Shown here: piece by piece, positions 26,234 to 35,335 of the stretch
Layout of the letters: every line of letters begins with the position of its first letter
Numbering within the stretch: position 1 is the first letter of the stretch
Source: Meridianimarinicoccus aquatilis
GTDB lineage: Bacteria; Pseudomonadota; Alphaproteobacteria; Rhodobacterales; Rhodobacteraceae
NCBI RefSeq assembly: GCF_004358675.1
Contig: NZ_SMZO01000014.1
Coordinates: forward strand, 22,258 to 86,257
DNA: 64,000 nt
Direction of reading: 5' to 3'
Position numbers and translations under genes: made by a program
The notes under the pieces: generated by a model
Told to the model about the DNA's origin: nothing
The model's input: the letters and a program-made list of their open reading frames with translations, nothing else
The model's database searches: none

Positions 26234-26260
26234 CATCATCAATCAGGTCTGTGACGCGGC

Positions 26261-26626
26261 TTAAGCTGGCAGCGCGTCACGTGCCTTTTCAACAATCGCG
26301 TTGAAGGCAACAGGTTCGTTCACTGCCAGATCGGCCAGAACCTTGCGATCCACTTCGATACCGGCCAGCGAAAGACCATTGATGAACCGGGAATAGGTCA
26401 TCGTTACGTCGAATTCGCGAACACCTGCATTGATCCGTTGGATCCACAAAGCGCGGAAATTGCGCTTGCGGTTCTTACGGTCGCGCGTGGCGTACTGGTT
26501 CGCCTTGTCGACGGCCTGTGCGGCTGTCTTGAAGGTATTCTTGCGACGGCCGTAGTAACCTTTGGCGGCGTCAGTGATTTTCTTGTGGCGGGCGTGGGTG
26601 ACCGTGCCCCCTTTGGTACGTGACAT
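26261..26626 (-). CDS. rplT: 50S ribosomal protein L20
   Basis: 121 residues, the normal size. The N-terminal basic extension reads [27 protein letters not shown] in parts, and [12 protein letters not shown] is the L20 signature. It binds 23S rRNA early in 50S assembly and in many bacteria represses its own operon. It follows rpmI by 12 bases. The infC gene that often precedes this pair is not here. Confidence 0.97.
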   Translation of the reverse strand: MSRTKGGTVTHARHKKITDAAKGYYGRRKNTFKTAAQAVDKANQYATRDRKNRKRNFRALWIQRINAGVREFDVTMTYSRFINGLSLAGIEVDRKVLADLAVNEPVAFNAIVEKARDALPA

Positions 26627-26638
26627 CTCAGGCTCTCC

Positions 26639-26839
26639 TTAACGGGCGTAGGGCATGTAGGACTTGACGATCTTCTCGTCCGGCTTCGACAGGATTGTGG
26701 TCCCGCGTGCGGTACGAATGAATTTCGTAGACCGTTTGATCATGCCGTGACGCTTGCCTGCCTGGCCTGCTACGACGCGGCCAGAGGCCGTCACCTTAAA
26801 GCGTTTTTTCGCGCTCGATTTCGTCTTCATCTTGGGCAT
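26639..26839 (-). CDS. rpmI: 50S ribosomal protein L35
   Basis: 66 residues starting [20 protein letters not shown], with [13 protein letters not shown] further on, as in all L35 proteins. A longer frame reaches 26887, but GGAG six bases before the ATG at 26839 and the family's fixed N-terminus decide the start. A reverse-strand TATACG with a weak upstream hexamer near 26920-26945 could be the operon promoter. Confidence 0.96.
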   Translation of the reverse strand: MPKMKTKSSAKKRFKVTASGRVVAGQAGKRHGMIKRSTKFIRTARGTTILSKPDEKIVKSYMPYAR

Positions 26840-27083
26840 TTCCAGCTCCTTCCACATGGGCGGTTTTCCCGCGACTCGGCATGCCACTCTGGCCGGTCAC
26901 GCGGTCGATAGAGCGCGCCGTATAAACCGGCTTGGCCGGACGCGCAACTGTCAAGTTGAGGGGATGTGGCGGGAGGCCCGGACCCGCGGTTCATAGACCG
27001 GGATTTGCAGGGGTTTGCGCCGGATCGCCTTACTTTTCAAAGGTTGCCGCGGTGAGAGACCCCACCACAACAGATATCAATTC

Positions 27084-27109
27084 GGCGGCGCAGGAAAAGC
27101 CGCGCCGCC
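27084..27109. terminator. GC-rich hairpin after pyk (possible terminator)
   Basis: GGCGGCGC (27084-27091) pairs perfectly with GCGCCGCC (27102-27109). It lies 10 bases past the pyk stop, but there is no U run, so termination is uncertain. Confidence 0.35.
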
Positions 27110-27118
27110 CAAATCCCA

Positions 27119-28564
27119 TCAGCCGGGTTCCGCCGTAAAGATGAGACGTTCTTCACAGGGCGCCACGCGCAGGATGTTCGTTGTCCCGGACGTATTGAAC
27201 GGCACCCCGGCGGTTACCACGATGAAATCATCCGGTCCGGCAATGTCCATCGCACGGGCGGCCCGCGCCGCGCTGACCACAGCCATTTTGAACCGTTCAA
27301 CCTCGTCGGTAACGGCGCAATTCATACCCCAAACAAGGCTCAGACGCCGAGCTGTCCGTTCGAACGGCGTCAGGGCAATGATCGGAACTGCCGGGCGTTC
27401 ACGCGCCACAAGCGACGCTGTCACGCCGGAATGCGTGAAACAGCAGATCGCCTTGACGCCCGACGCTTCTGCCAGTTGCCGTGCCGCTGCCACCATACCG
27501 TCGGCAATGGTGCTCCGCACCACTTCGCGAGAGGATTCAAGGATGTTGCGATAATTCGGGTCGCGCTCTACCTCTTCGGCAACGTTGTTCATCGTCTTGA
27601 CCGCTTCTATGGGGAACGATCCCGCTGCGGATTCAGCCGACAGCATGATCGCGTCTGCGCCCTCATAGATCGCCGTCGCAACGTCTGACACTTCGGCCCG
27701 TGTGGGCATCGGGCTGTCGATCATCGACTCGAGCATCTGTGTCGCAACGATGACCGGCTTGGCTGCCTTACGGCATTTGCGGATCAGCATTTTCTGGATC
27801 GGTGGCACATTCTGAACCGGAAGTTCCACACCCAGATCACCACGCGCCACCATGATGCCGTCAGACGCCTCAAGGATTTCTTCAAATGCATCCACGGCTG
27901 CGGGTTTTTCGATCTTTGACAAAACCGCCGCGCGGCCCTGCGCCAACGCGCGCGCTTCTTGGACGTCGGCGACACGCTGGACAAAGGAAAGAGCAAGCCA
28001 ATCCACACCCAGTTCGCAAACGAATTCCAGATCACGGCGATCTTTTTCAGACAGCGCAGCAAGCGGCAGAACGACATCGGGAACGTTCACGCCCTTTCGG
28101 TTGGAAATTTCACCGCCGGCGACAACCTTACAATCCGCGAAATCCGCGCCACAGTTTTCCACTTTCACACGGATCTTGCCGTCATTGACGAGCAGCGTCG
28201 CACCAGGCTCCAGCGCCTCGAAAATTTCGGGGTGCGGCAGGTTCACGCGCGAGCTATCGCCTTCGGCTTGATCAAGGTCGAAGCGGAATTCCTGCCCGAC
28301 CTTCAACATTTCCGACCCGTTCGCGAACACGCCGCATCGAAGCTTTGGCCCCTGAAGGTCGGCGAGAATTGCGATCGGGTGCCCGTATTCCTTTTCGACC
28401 TTGCGGATAATCGCGTGTCGCTCGGCAATTTCGGCGTGGTCGCCATGGCTCATGTTAAGGCGAAACACATCGGCCCCGGCTTCGAACAAGGCGCTGATCA
28501 TTTCATAGTCGTTGGATGCCGGGCCCAATGTGGCCACGATCTTGATACTGCGGTTCCGGTGCAT
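27119..28564 (-). CDS. pyk: Pyruvate kinase
   Basis: 481 residues. It converts phosphoenolpyruvate and ADP to pyruvate and ATP. Visible landmarks: KIVATLGPAS and FRLNMSHGDH at the N-terminus, the active-site segment MVARGDLGVELP, and MLESMIDSPMPTRAEVSDVA in parts. The C-terminal regulatory domain ends near AGVPFNTSGTTN. GGGAGG lies five bases from the ATG at 28564; the frame extends 18 codons further without support. Upstream lies a LacI-type dyad next to a -10 box. In these bacteria it serves the Entner-Doudoroff pathway. Confidence 0.97.
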   Translation of the reverse strand: MHRNRSIKIVATLGPASNDYEMISALFEAGADVFRLNMSHGDHAEIAERHAIIRKVEKEYGHPIAILADLQGPKLRCGVFANGSEMLKVGQEFRFDLDQAEGDSSRVNLPHPEIFEALEPGATLLVNDGKIRVKVENCGADFADCKVVAGGEISNRKGVNVPDVVLPLAALSEKDRRDLEFVCELGVDWLALSFVQRVADVQEARALAQGRAAVLSKIEKPAAVDAFEEILEASDGIMVARGDLGVELPVQNVPPIQKMLIRKCRKAAKPVIVATQMLESMIDSPMPTRAEVSDVATAIYEGADAIMLSAESAAGSFPIEAVKTMNNVAEEVERDPNYRNILESSREVVRSTIADGMVAAARQLAEASGVKAICCFTHSGVTASLVARERPAVPIIALTPFERTARRLSLVWGMNCAVTDEVERFKMAVVSAARAARAMDIAGPDDFIVVTAGVPFNTSGTTNILRVAPCEERLIFTAEPG

Positions 28565-28943
28565 GGAAACCTCCCTGGATGTCGGCTCGGCATAGTGTGC
28601 CGCGAAAGCCGAAAACATTTTATAACCGATAGCGGTAACAAACTGACAGTCATTTCGCGCATTTTGCCGAACACGGCAACCACCGATCCTGTCTTGTGCG
28701 ATTAAGAGCCATAATTGTGACGTTCACTCGACAGTCAGGTGACGTGATGCCCAATTTCTCTGCGCCTACGCTAAACTTCAACCACAGCGCTGCCAATCCC
28801 CTCCGATGTACCCTTTAAGCGCGAAATGTTGCCCAAAGCGGCCAGATTGCGCAGATCGACAAAAATAGTTGGAACCAGCCCCCCCCCTTTTTGCCGCGCC
28901 GGACACACCATATAGGAAGGGACAGAAGCGAAAGGACCTCACG
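28565..28943. other. Intergenic region between pyk and DUF1244
   Basis: 379 bases without a convincing gene. The left part holds the pyk leader and an operator-like site. The right part holds the DUF1244 leader, a run of nine C (near 28880) followed by five T, and CACCATATAGG just upstream of its ribosome site as a possible -10 area. Frames crossing the region lack starts and codon bias. Confidence 0.6.
28619..28640 (-). promoter_or_regulatory. LacI-type operator-like site and -10 box of pyk
   Basis: Reverse strand TGTTACCGCTATCG (28640-28627) resembles the TGTTANCGNTANCA palindrome of LacI-family regulators. TATAAA (28624-28619), three bases downstream, fits a -10. CceR of Rhodobacter, a LacI-family regulator of central carbon metabolism, is a plausible binder by analogy only. 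Confidence 0.35.
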
Positions 28944-29240
28944 ATGGACGACCAGACCAAAACCGAACTAGAAGCCGCAGCATTCCGCCGTCTGCGCGAT
29001 CATTTGGCCGAACGCACAGATGTGCAAAACATCGATATGATGAACCTGACGGGGTTTTGCCGGAACTGTTTGAGTCGCTGGTATCAGGAAGCCGCCGCCG
29101 AGCGTGGGCTTGAGATGGAAAAGGAAACAGCCCGAACGGAAGTCTACGGCATGCCCTATTCCGAGTGGAAAGAAAAATACCAGACCGAGGCCACCGACGC
29201 ACAAAAAGCGGCCTTTGACACCGCGCAAAAAGCGCACTGA
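28944..29240 (+). CDS. DUF1244 domain protein
   Basis: A 98-residue helical protein with the DUF1244 core: AFRRLRDHLAERTDVQNIDMMNL, then GFCRNCLSRWYQEAA (both seen in parts) and YGMPYSEWKEKYQ. The conserved GFCRNCL cysteines could bind metal, but this is unproven. The start at 28944 follows AAAGGA by seven bases; an upstream in-frame start lacks support. Common in alphaproteobacteria; function unknown. Confidence 0.9.
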   Translation: MDDQTKTELEAAAFRRLRDHLAERTDVQNIDMMNLTGFCRNCLSRWYQEAAAERGLEMEKETARTEVYGMPYSEWKEKYQTEATDAQKAAFDTAQKAH

Positions 29241-29257
29241 TTTAGAGGTGTTGACGT

Positions 29258-29284
29258 CGCAGGGCAACCGAACCGCGCCCTGCG
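29258..29284. terminator. Hairpin between convergent DUF1244 and cobJ
   Basis: CGCAGGGC (29258-29265) pairs perfectly with GCCCTGCG (29277-29284) around an 11-base loop, in the 50 bases between two convergent genes. The position suits a bidirectional terminator, but neither side has a clear U run. Confidence 0.45.
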
Positions 29285-29290
29285 AAACTT

Positions 29291-31090
29291 CTAGGCGCTT
29301 AGTTCAACAAGCTTCTTGGCGTAACCGCGCGGGGTAAAAAGACGCGTGCCGTCGCCGGTTTCAAGCAGCTTTGATTGGCTAGAGCCGACCAGCACGACCG
29401 TCAGCATATCCACTTCGTCCACATCGAGCTGATCCAGACGACGATAGCGCAGGTGCTCCTCAGGGCGGCCAAGAGAGCTGGCCAGCAACACAGGCGTATC
29501 AACCGGGCGATGGCGCAGCAGGATATCACGGGCTTCGGCCAAAAGAGTCCGGCGGCGTTTGGATACCGGATTGTAGAAGGCGATTACAAAATCCCCCTCT
29601 GCTGCGGCTTTCAGCCTTTTCAGAATATCATCACGCGGCGTCAGAAGATCTGATAGCGAAATGGCGCAGAAATCATGCCCAAGCGGTGCCCCGGCGCGCG
29701 CCGCGGCTCCCTGCAGAGCCGATACGCCCGGTGCGCTCAGCACCTGAACCCTGCGCGCTGCATCCGTGACACCGCCCGCTCCGTCACCGCGCGACAGCAA
29801 CTCGAAGACCAGCGAGCCCATCGCGTAAATGCCGGCATCGCCCGAACAGATAATGGCAACATTCCGCCCCTTACCAGCCTCTTCCAACGCATACCGACAG
29901 CGATCTTCTTCGCCGCCCAATGGAAAATCAGCGCGCGGCTTACCCGATGCAATCGGCCCCAAAAGGTCAATGTAAAGCCCATAGCCCACCAACTCATCCG
30001 CCTGCGCGACCATGCGGCTCGCTTCGGGTGTGCGCCATACCGCATCCCCCGGCCCGATGCCGACCAACGACACCCGGCCACGTCCGCGCCCCGCAAGAGG
30101 CCCCGACAAAACATCCGGCGACCGGGCGATGGCGCAGGTGGCGTTCGCGGTTTTTGATTTCGGCAGAACAAGTTGCGCATCTGGTCCAGCCACGGCCAAC
30201 GCTGCCCCTTCGGACACGCCGTGACACCCCACCTCAGCAAAGACGACATCTGACGGCGTAGCAAGCCGGTCTGCCTGCGCTTCGAGTTCAGCCGCTGTGA
30301 ACAGACGCAGAGGGACGTCAAGCCGCGCGGCGAGGGCGTTCATCGCTGCCTCGTCAGCCTTAAGATCCAAAGTCGCAACCGCCGCAACGGCCCCTTGAGC
30401 AACCCCAGCTTGCGCCAAAGATGCCTGAGCTAGTTCCCAAAGCTCTGCCGGGTCGCAACCTCGCGCGCAGCCAACGCCCAAAACGTGCCGTTGCGGATGG
30501 TAGACCAGTTGCGCAGGGCTCCCGCTTTGCGGTTGTTCGGTCACCGAAATGCACACCTCACCGGTCGGCACATGGGGAAGGTCGAACACTGACTCGCCCG
30601 ACATTTGCGCGCCCTTACCAGACAACAGTGCCGCCATGACCGGCTTTGCGTCTTCAGGATTTGCCAACCTGTACCCCGCTGGCGGCGTATCCAATGCGAC
30701 ACCAAGGGCAACATCTCCCGCCGTGGTCACAGCGGCCGCACCGCCGAGTATCGCTGCAATGTCCCGCGCAAGCCGATTGGCGCCGCGGTGACCGCCAAGC
30801 AGCGGCACCACGACGGCACCATCATCGGAAACGGCCACGACAGGCGGCTCAGTCCGTTTGTCCGACAACAACGGCGCAACAGCGCGGATCAGGATACCGC
30901 TTGCACAGACACCGACCACCGGAACACCTGCCGCAAACAAGTCGCGCACATGGGCCAGAGCATCGGCAAAACCGACATCAGGCGCATCAACACGCCCCTC
31001 GCGGCCATGCAAGGCGGCACCAAGGTGATCGGCCACGCGCCTCGCAACAGGTTCGCCCGAACGATTGATGCACAGCACCACAGGTTTCAC
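29291..31090 (-). CDS. cobJ: CbiG-CobJ fusion: precorrin-3B C17-methyltransferase
   Basis: About 600 residues joining two functions. Residues 1-340 are CbiG-like: an N-terminal part (VCASGILIRAVAPLL, GGHRGANRLARDIA) and a CobE/CbiG C-terminal part (LGVGCARGCDPAEL, FAEVGCHGVSEGAAL). From about 345 onward comes an SAM-dependent CobJ domain: RVSLVGIGPGD, ELVGYGLYIDLLGP, GDAGIYAMGSLV, IAFYNPVSKRR. CobJ methylates C17 during ring contraction. The GTG at 31090 overlaps the cobI stop (GTGA); a GTG two codons upstream (31096) is possible. Last gene of the reverse cob operon. Confidence 0.93.
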   Translation of the reverse strand: MKPVVLCINRSGEPVARRVADHLGAALHGREGRVDAPDVGFADALAHVRDLFAAGVPVVGVCASGILIRAVAPLLSDKRTEPPVVAVSDDGAVVVPLLGGHRGANRLARDIAAILGGAAAVTTAGDVALGVALDTPPAGYRLANPEDAKPVMAALLSGKGAQMSGESVFDLPHVPTGEVCISVTEQPQSGSPAQLVYHPQRHVLGVGCARGCDPAELWELAQASLAQAGVAQGAVAAVATLDLKADEAAMNALAARLDVPLRLFTAAELEAQADRLATPSDVVFAEVGCHGVSEGAALAVAGPDAQLVLPKSKTANATCAIARSPDVLSGPLAGRGRGRVSLVGIGPGDAVWRTPEASRMVAQADELVGYGLYIDLLGPIASGKPRADFPLGGEEDRCRYALEEAGKGRNVAIICSGDAGIYAMGSLVFELLSRGDGAGGVTDAARRVQVLSAPGVSALQGAAARAGAPLGHDFCAISLSDLLTPRDDILKRLKAAAEGDFVIAFYNPVSKRRRTLLAEARDILLRHRPVDTPVLLASSLGRPEEHLRYRRLDQLDVDEVDMLTVVLVGSSQSKLLETGDGTRLFTPRGYAKKLVELSA

Positions 31091-31797
31091 AGCCACGGGT
31101 CGGCCCCTTTCGTCACAAGGATCATGGAAAAATACGGCGCCTCGTCCGGCGCTTCGGTCAGCGGCAATATCCGCTGATTAGGCAAGCTTGCGCGTTCCAC
31201 ATAAATAGCGCCATCCAGCAGACCCTCATGGGTCAGCAACGCGCGCAAACGGCGCAAATGACGGCCCACCTTCATGATGACAAGCGTGTCCGCCGCCCGG
31301 ATGCGCTCGGTCAGTGCGAAATCTTCCAAAGGGCCAGGCAGAATGGTCATGGATTCGTTGCGCGCCGCAAGCGGAAGACCTGCAAGGGCTGCGCACGCCG
31401 TAACAGAGGTTACACCCGGCACCACCTCAACGCGATACTTTGGGGTCAGCCGCGCATGCAAGTACATGAACGACCCATAGAAGAACGGGTCGCCTTCGCA
31501 CAGAGCAACGACATCTTGTCCGGCGTCCAACACCTCGGAAATTGCTTGTGCACCAAGATCATAGGCCGCTTGTGCCGGGGCACGATCCTTGGTCATTGGC
31601 AGATCAATCACGATTTCTCGGGCGCTTGGCGAAATCAGATCAGCGGCAATCGCACGGGCAAAGCTGTCGCCCCCCGCCAATGACGGATAAGCGACAACAT
31701 CTGCGCCTTCGATAAGCTTCGCAGCACGGCGGGTGATAAGATCAGGGTCGCCAGGCCCCAGCCCAACGCCGTAGAGCGTGCCAGTTTCAGTTGTCAT
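31087..31797 (-). CDS. cobI: Precorrin-2 C20-methyltransferase
   Basis: 236 residues of the corrin/porphyrin methyltransferase fold: LYGVGLGPGDPDLITRRAAKL (seen in parts) at the N-terminus, EGDPFFYGSFMYLHARL around residue 100, VEVVPGVTSVTACAA as the second SAM motif. It transfers a methyl group from SAM to C20 of precorrin-2. Start and stop overlap cobL and cobJ by four bases each, so the operon is translationally coupled. Confidence 0.95.
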   Translation of the reverse strand: MTTETGTLYGVGLGPGDPDLITRRAAKLIEGADVVAYPSLAGGDSFARAIAADLISPSAREIVIDLPMTKDRAPAQAAYDLGAQAISEVLDAGQDVVALCEGDPFFYGSFMYLHARLTPKYRVEVVPGVTSVTACAALAGLPLAARNESMTILPGPLEDFALTERIRAADTLVIMKVGRHLRRLRALLTHEGLLDGAIYVERASLPNQRILPLTEAPDEAPYFSMILVTKGADPWL

Positions 31798-33005
31798 CTC
31801 TTAAGAAGGCTCCATTGTGTCACGGGCATCATTGGCCCCCAACCAGTCAACGTTCCGACGGGCCGCGCACGAGCAACCGAAATGCGCGTCAACTCTCCAC
31901 CAAGGCGGGCATGCAGCGCCAAAAGCACCGCTTCGCTTTCCAGCGTAACTGCGTTTGCGACCAGACGCCCAAGGGGTTTCAATACATCCAGCGCTGTTTG
32001 TGCTGCTGGCATGGACAGACCGCCGCCGATGAACACCGCGTCTGGCGCAGGCAGACCATCAAACACAGCCGGAGCGTGCCCCAGCACCATGTCGAATTTC
32101 GGCACCCCAAGCGCCATCGCATTTTCCATTGCCATGTCGCGCCGGTCTTCGCGAGGATCGATCCCAATGGCACGGGCGTCCGGCGCCGCACGCATCCACT
32201 CAATCCCGATGGACCCGCAGCCCGCCCCCACATCCCACAACAAGGCCCCTCGCTGGGGCATCAGCTTTGACAACGTCACTGCGCGCACTTCGCGCTTGGT
32301 AATCTTGCCGTCGTGGTGGAACATGTCATCTGGCAGACCGGGGACACGGCTGATCACCTGTGCACCGCTGTCCGCGACACACTCGATCGCGAGCACGTGA
32401 AAGGCGGGCACATCCCGCGCCCAGCCAGAGGCCAGCCCGGTCGTGCGGCTTTCGTCAACTCCGCCCAGATGGGCAAGAACGGTCAGCACCGATGGTCCAT
32501 AGCCGCGATCGGTCAACAGCCGCGCAATTTGCGTCGGGGTTTCGGACCCTGCGGTCAGCACCAACAACTGCGCGCCCGGCGCAACGAAAGGTAAAATCTG
32601 TTCGGGTGGGCGTCCGTGGGCTGTCAGGGTTTCGACGTCGGCCAGCGACCAGCCAAGCCGTGCACAGGCCAGTTGGAACGCCGACAGTTGTGGGTGATAT
32701 ACGATTTCGGCTGTATCGATGTCGCGCCCGATACGTGCGCCCACCGAATACCAAAGCGGATCGCCCGTGGCCAAGACAGCGACACGGCGCCCCCGAAGAG
32801 CCCGCAACTTACCAAGCAAAGCATCAAAGGGCGACGGCCATGTCACCCGTTCTGCAGACAACCCCGGCGCCAGATCATGTAACCGGTCAGACGCGATGAC
32901 GATTTCGGCCGCGTTCAGGGCCGCTCGGGCGGCGGGCAGCAGGCTGTCAAGCCCATTGTCGCCCATCCCGATGATATTCAGCCATGGCGTCTGTGCACTG
33001 GTCAT
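31794..33005 (-). CDS. cobL: Precorrin-6Y C5,15-methyltransferase (decarboxylating)
   Basis: 403 residues, a CbiE-CbiT fusion. The N-terminal methyltransferase domain begins LNIIGMGDNGLDSLLPAA and includes LATGDPLWYSVGARIG. The C-terminal CbiT domain has the class I SAM motif LLWDVGAGCGSIGIEW and VFIGGGLSMP. Together they methylate C5 and C15 and decarboxylate the acetate side chain at C12. Coupled to cobH and cobI by ATGA overlaps. Confidence 0.95.
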   Translation of the reverse strand: MTSAQTPWLNIIGMGDNGLDSLLPAARAALNAAEIVIASDRLHDLAPGLSAERVTWPSPFDALLGKLRALRGRRVAVLATGDPLWYSVGARIGRDIDTAEIVYHPQLSAFQLACARLGWSLADVETLTAHGRPPEQILPFVAPGAQLLVLTAGSETPTQIARLLTDRGYGPSVLTVLAHLGGVDESRTTGLASGWARDVPAFHVLAIECVADSGAQVISRVPGLPDDMFHHDGKITKREVRAVTLSKLMPQRGALLWDVGAGCGSIGIEWMRAAPDARAIGIDPREDRRDMAMENAMALGVPKFDMVLGHAPAVFDGLPAPDAVFIGGGLSMPAAQTALDVLKPLGRLVANAVTLESEAVLLALHARLGGELTRISVARARPVGTLTGWGPMMPVTQWSLLKR

Positions 33006-33643
33006 GTGGGCTCTCCCGGAAGGCCAGCGGCAAGGGCATTGACCGCAGCCGAGGCCATGGCAGACCCGCCGCGGCGCCCGCGCAGCGCTATGAACCCTGC
33101 ACCGCGTGGCCGTGCCGAAAGCTCCGCCTTGGATTCTGCTGCGCCAACAAAACCGACCGGAAACCCGAGGATCACTGCCGGTGCCGGAACACCCTGCTCA
33201 AGCAGTTCAAGAAGGTGAAACAAAGCCGTTGGTGCATTGCCGATGGCAACAACGCTGCCCGCGAGCCGGTCGCGCCACAATTCAACCGCAGCGGCTGACC
33301 GCGTTGTGCCCAAATCCGCCGCCATGCCCGGAACGCGCGGATCGTTCAGGGTGACGATGACATCGTTGTGCGCGGGCAAAGCGCGCCGGATCACACCGGC
33401 AGCCACCATTTCACAATCGCACAGAACAGGCGAGCCTGCGGCCAAAGCGGCGCGACCAACCTCGGCTGCCCCAAAGGAAAACGCCAGTCGGTCCGCGACA
33501 TCGATCATCCCACAGGCATGGATCAGGCGGATCGCAACAGCCTGCATCGCGGGATCAAACCTGTCCAACCGCGCTTCTGCGCGCACGGTCGCAAAGCTTT
33601 GAGCATAAATCGCCGCCGGGTCTTTTTCGTAGGACCGCATCAT
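33002..33643 (-). CDS. cobH: Precorrin-8X methylmutase
   Basis: 213 residues. The enzyme moves the methyl group from C11 to C12 to form hydrogenobyrinate. The catalytic histidine lies in VAIRLIHACGMIDVAD (about residue 44). Other landmarks are CDCEMVAAGV, GNAPTALFHLLELL and VGFVGAAESK. Two ATGs are adjacent at the start (33643 and 33640). It follows cbiX by about 50 bases. Confidence 0.95.
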   Translation of the reverse strand: MMRSYEKDPAAIYAQSFATVRAEARLDRFDPAMQAVAIRLIHACGMIDVADRLAFSFGAAEVGRAALAAGSPVLCDCEMVAAGVIRRALPAHNDVIVTLNDPRVPGMAADLGTTRSAAAVELWRDRLAGSVVAIGNAPTALFHLLELLEQGVPAPAVILGFPVGFVGAAESKAELSARPRGAGFIALRGRRGGSAMASAAVNALAAGLPGEPT

Positions 33644-33692
33644 TGGCGCGCCCTCGCAATACGCGCAGCAGGGTCAACCGCGAAACGCTGGG

Positions 33693-34793
33693 TCACGTCT
33701 TTGTCCTGCGCGCGCTTTCCGGGCCGTGAGGATGCTGCGCATGAGGATACGGCGCATGATGGTGATGATCATGGCCGTGATCATGATGCCCGTGGTGATG
33801 GTGATCGTGGTGATGGTGATCCGTCGCCTCCAGACGACATTCCCCTGTGCAGAACGTATCGCACAGCGCGCAATCAGTCACGTTTGAGCCTGGCGCACTC
33901 GCCCCCTGCCCTTCGACATGGTGATGATGGCTTTCCTGAACTGCGCCCACTTCGGCTTCGAACCCCAGAACTTGGGTCCGGTATTTGCACATGGCGCAGT
34001 TCGGCGGTGGCACTTCGCCCACCTGTTCGGTAACGCGTTCTGCAAACGTTTCGAGCACCTTGGGATGGTCGCCAAGGTAACCCGCCTTGACGAATTCCAG
34101 ATCAGGGTTCGCTGCCGCAACGCGGTCTGTGAACCCGTAGATCCGATCAATCAAAATGCCCGAAAACAGGAAGTACGGGAAGACGACAATGCGCTTGTAA
34201 CCAAGCTTGGTGACGTGGTTCAGGCACGGCTCGACCAATGGGAAGGTCACACCGCTATAGCCGACCTCGCACCAGCCAAAGCCCATTCCCTCCCATAACA
34301 TGCGCGCCACTTTGGATACATTGCCGTTTGCATCGGGGTCCGATGCGCCACGCCCAATCACCACAAGGCAGGTCTCATGCCGCGCCACAGGGCCATCCGC
34401 AGCATCTGCTTGCGCCACCGCGGTTTCGATTCTGGCCGCCGCGGCCGCGATCATCTTCGGGTCCACGCCCAATTCGCGGCCGTAATGCACGTCAATTCCG
34501 TGGGTCGCGGAATATGTATTCAACACGGTGGGAATGTCATTCTTGGCATGCATCGCCGCGAACAACATGCCCGGCACCGCCAAAATCCGCTCGCATCCGG
34601 CGTCACGCAGACGGTCAAGCCCGTCGCGGATCACCGGGTTGGCGAATTCTAGATATCCGTAATCACACAGCCAATCCGGCGGAAGGTAATCTGGCAACTT
34701 GGTGGCAAGTTGGGCAAATTCATCGACAGCGGACTGACTGCGCGAGCCATGACCGCAGATCATCACGCCAGTTTTCGGGCGGGGCATGTCCAT
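33693..34793 (-). CDS. cbiX: CbiX-type sirohydrochlorin chelatase with Cys and His-rich tail
   Basis: 366 residues. Two tandem chelatase lobes: GVMICGHGSRSQSAVDEF with the metal-site His in FAAMHAKNDIP, and the second beginning TCLVVIGRGASDPDANGN. The C-terminus has CAMC and CALCDTFCTGEC cysteine motifs, which could hold an Fe-S cluster, and a strongly histidine-rich tail (HHHHDHHHHGHHDHGHDHH), as in the long CbiX form known from Bacillus megaterium. It would insert cobalt (or iron for siroheme). AGGAAGG eight bases before the ATG at 34793 sets the start. Confidence 0.9.
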   Translation of the reverse strand: MDMPRPKTGVMICGHGSRSQSAVDEFAQLATKLPDYLPPDWLCDYGYLEFANPVIRDGLDRLRDAGCERILAVPGMLFAAMHAKNDIPTVLNTYSATHGIDVHYGRELGVDPKMIAAAAARIETAVAQADAADGPVARHETCLVVIGRGASDPDANGNVSKVARMLWEGMGFGWCEVGYSGVTFPLVEPCLNHVTKLGYKRIVVFPYFLFSGILIDRIYGFTDRVAAANPDLEFVKAGYLGDHPKVLETFAERVTEQVGEVPPPNCAMCKYRTQVLGFEAEVGAVQESHHHHVEGQGASAPGSNVTDCALCDTFCTGECRLEATDHHHHDHHHHGHHDHGHDHHHHAPYPHAQHPHGPESARRTKT

Positions 34794-34797
34794 AAGA

Positions 34798-35043
34798 TCA
34801 GCCTTCCTGCGGCTCGCGGCAATCGTCGGGCGACGCATCCGCCTTATCGCCGTTCGCCGGTTTTGATCCGGACTTACGGCGACCTTTCAATACACCCCAA
34901 ACGCCCACCGCGATGGCAGTACCGATTGCGGCGCCGGCAACCCAGTGGTCGTGCCCTGCCAAACCAGCCATGTGGCCAGGGTGAGCTAAAGCCGGTACGG
35001 CCGTTGCGGCCAGAATGGCGGTGGTGGTGGTCAAATGTCGCAT
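34798..35043 (-). CDS. DUF6732-like small membrane protein
   Basis: 81 residues: a signal-like N-terminus ending ALAHPGH, a short histidine-bearing link (MAGLAGHDHWVAGA), one membrane segment (about 33-50) and a charged tail. The layout is that of the small DUF6732 proteins found beside cobalamin or metal genes in Rhodobacteraceae. The His residues suggest metal contact, and its place at the head of the cob operon suggests a role in cobalt handling; both are inference. A longer frame from 35220 has no support. Confidence 0.75.
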   Translation of the reverse strand: MRHLTTTTAILAATAVPALAHPGHMAGLAGHDHWVAGAAIGTAIAVGVWGVLKGRRKSGSKPANGDKADASPDDCREPQEG

Positions 35044-35335
35044 CGCATCGCTCCGATCGTTTTTGGGCCAGAGCATGCCGCAGTCCGGGCGTGCTGCCCG
35101 TCCCTGACGATGCGGAAGCGTCCCCCCTGCTTGGGTCGGAACCACGTCCCGCCAACCTCTCCGGCCGAATGGCGTCGTCTGCGCCGGTATATCAAGCCAT
35201 TCGCGCCCTGCAATCGCCAATTCAAACCGAAGCCTACATGCGCTGTTGTGCGCAGACGCAGGGGGGATGCGCCCCTATCAGCGACGCCAAACGCATCAGA
35301 ATTGCCTAACTTAGGGGTCAAAAGAGGAGTATGAG

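Noticed and set aside
33837..33990. Histidine-rich repeat DNA as a possible repeat element
   Set aside because: It is the coding sequence of the CbiX metal-binding tail, explained by His codons.
35044..35335. Cobalamin riboswitch upstream of the cob operon
   Set aside because: I looked for the B12-box and the conserved core on both strands and found neither in this gap nor before DUF1636 at 36670-36810.
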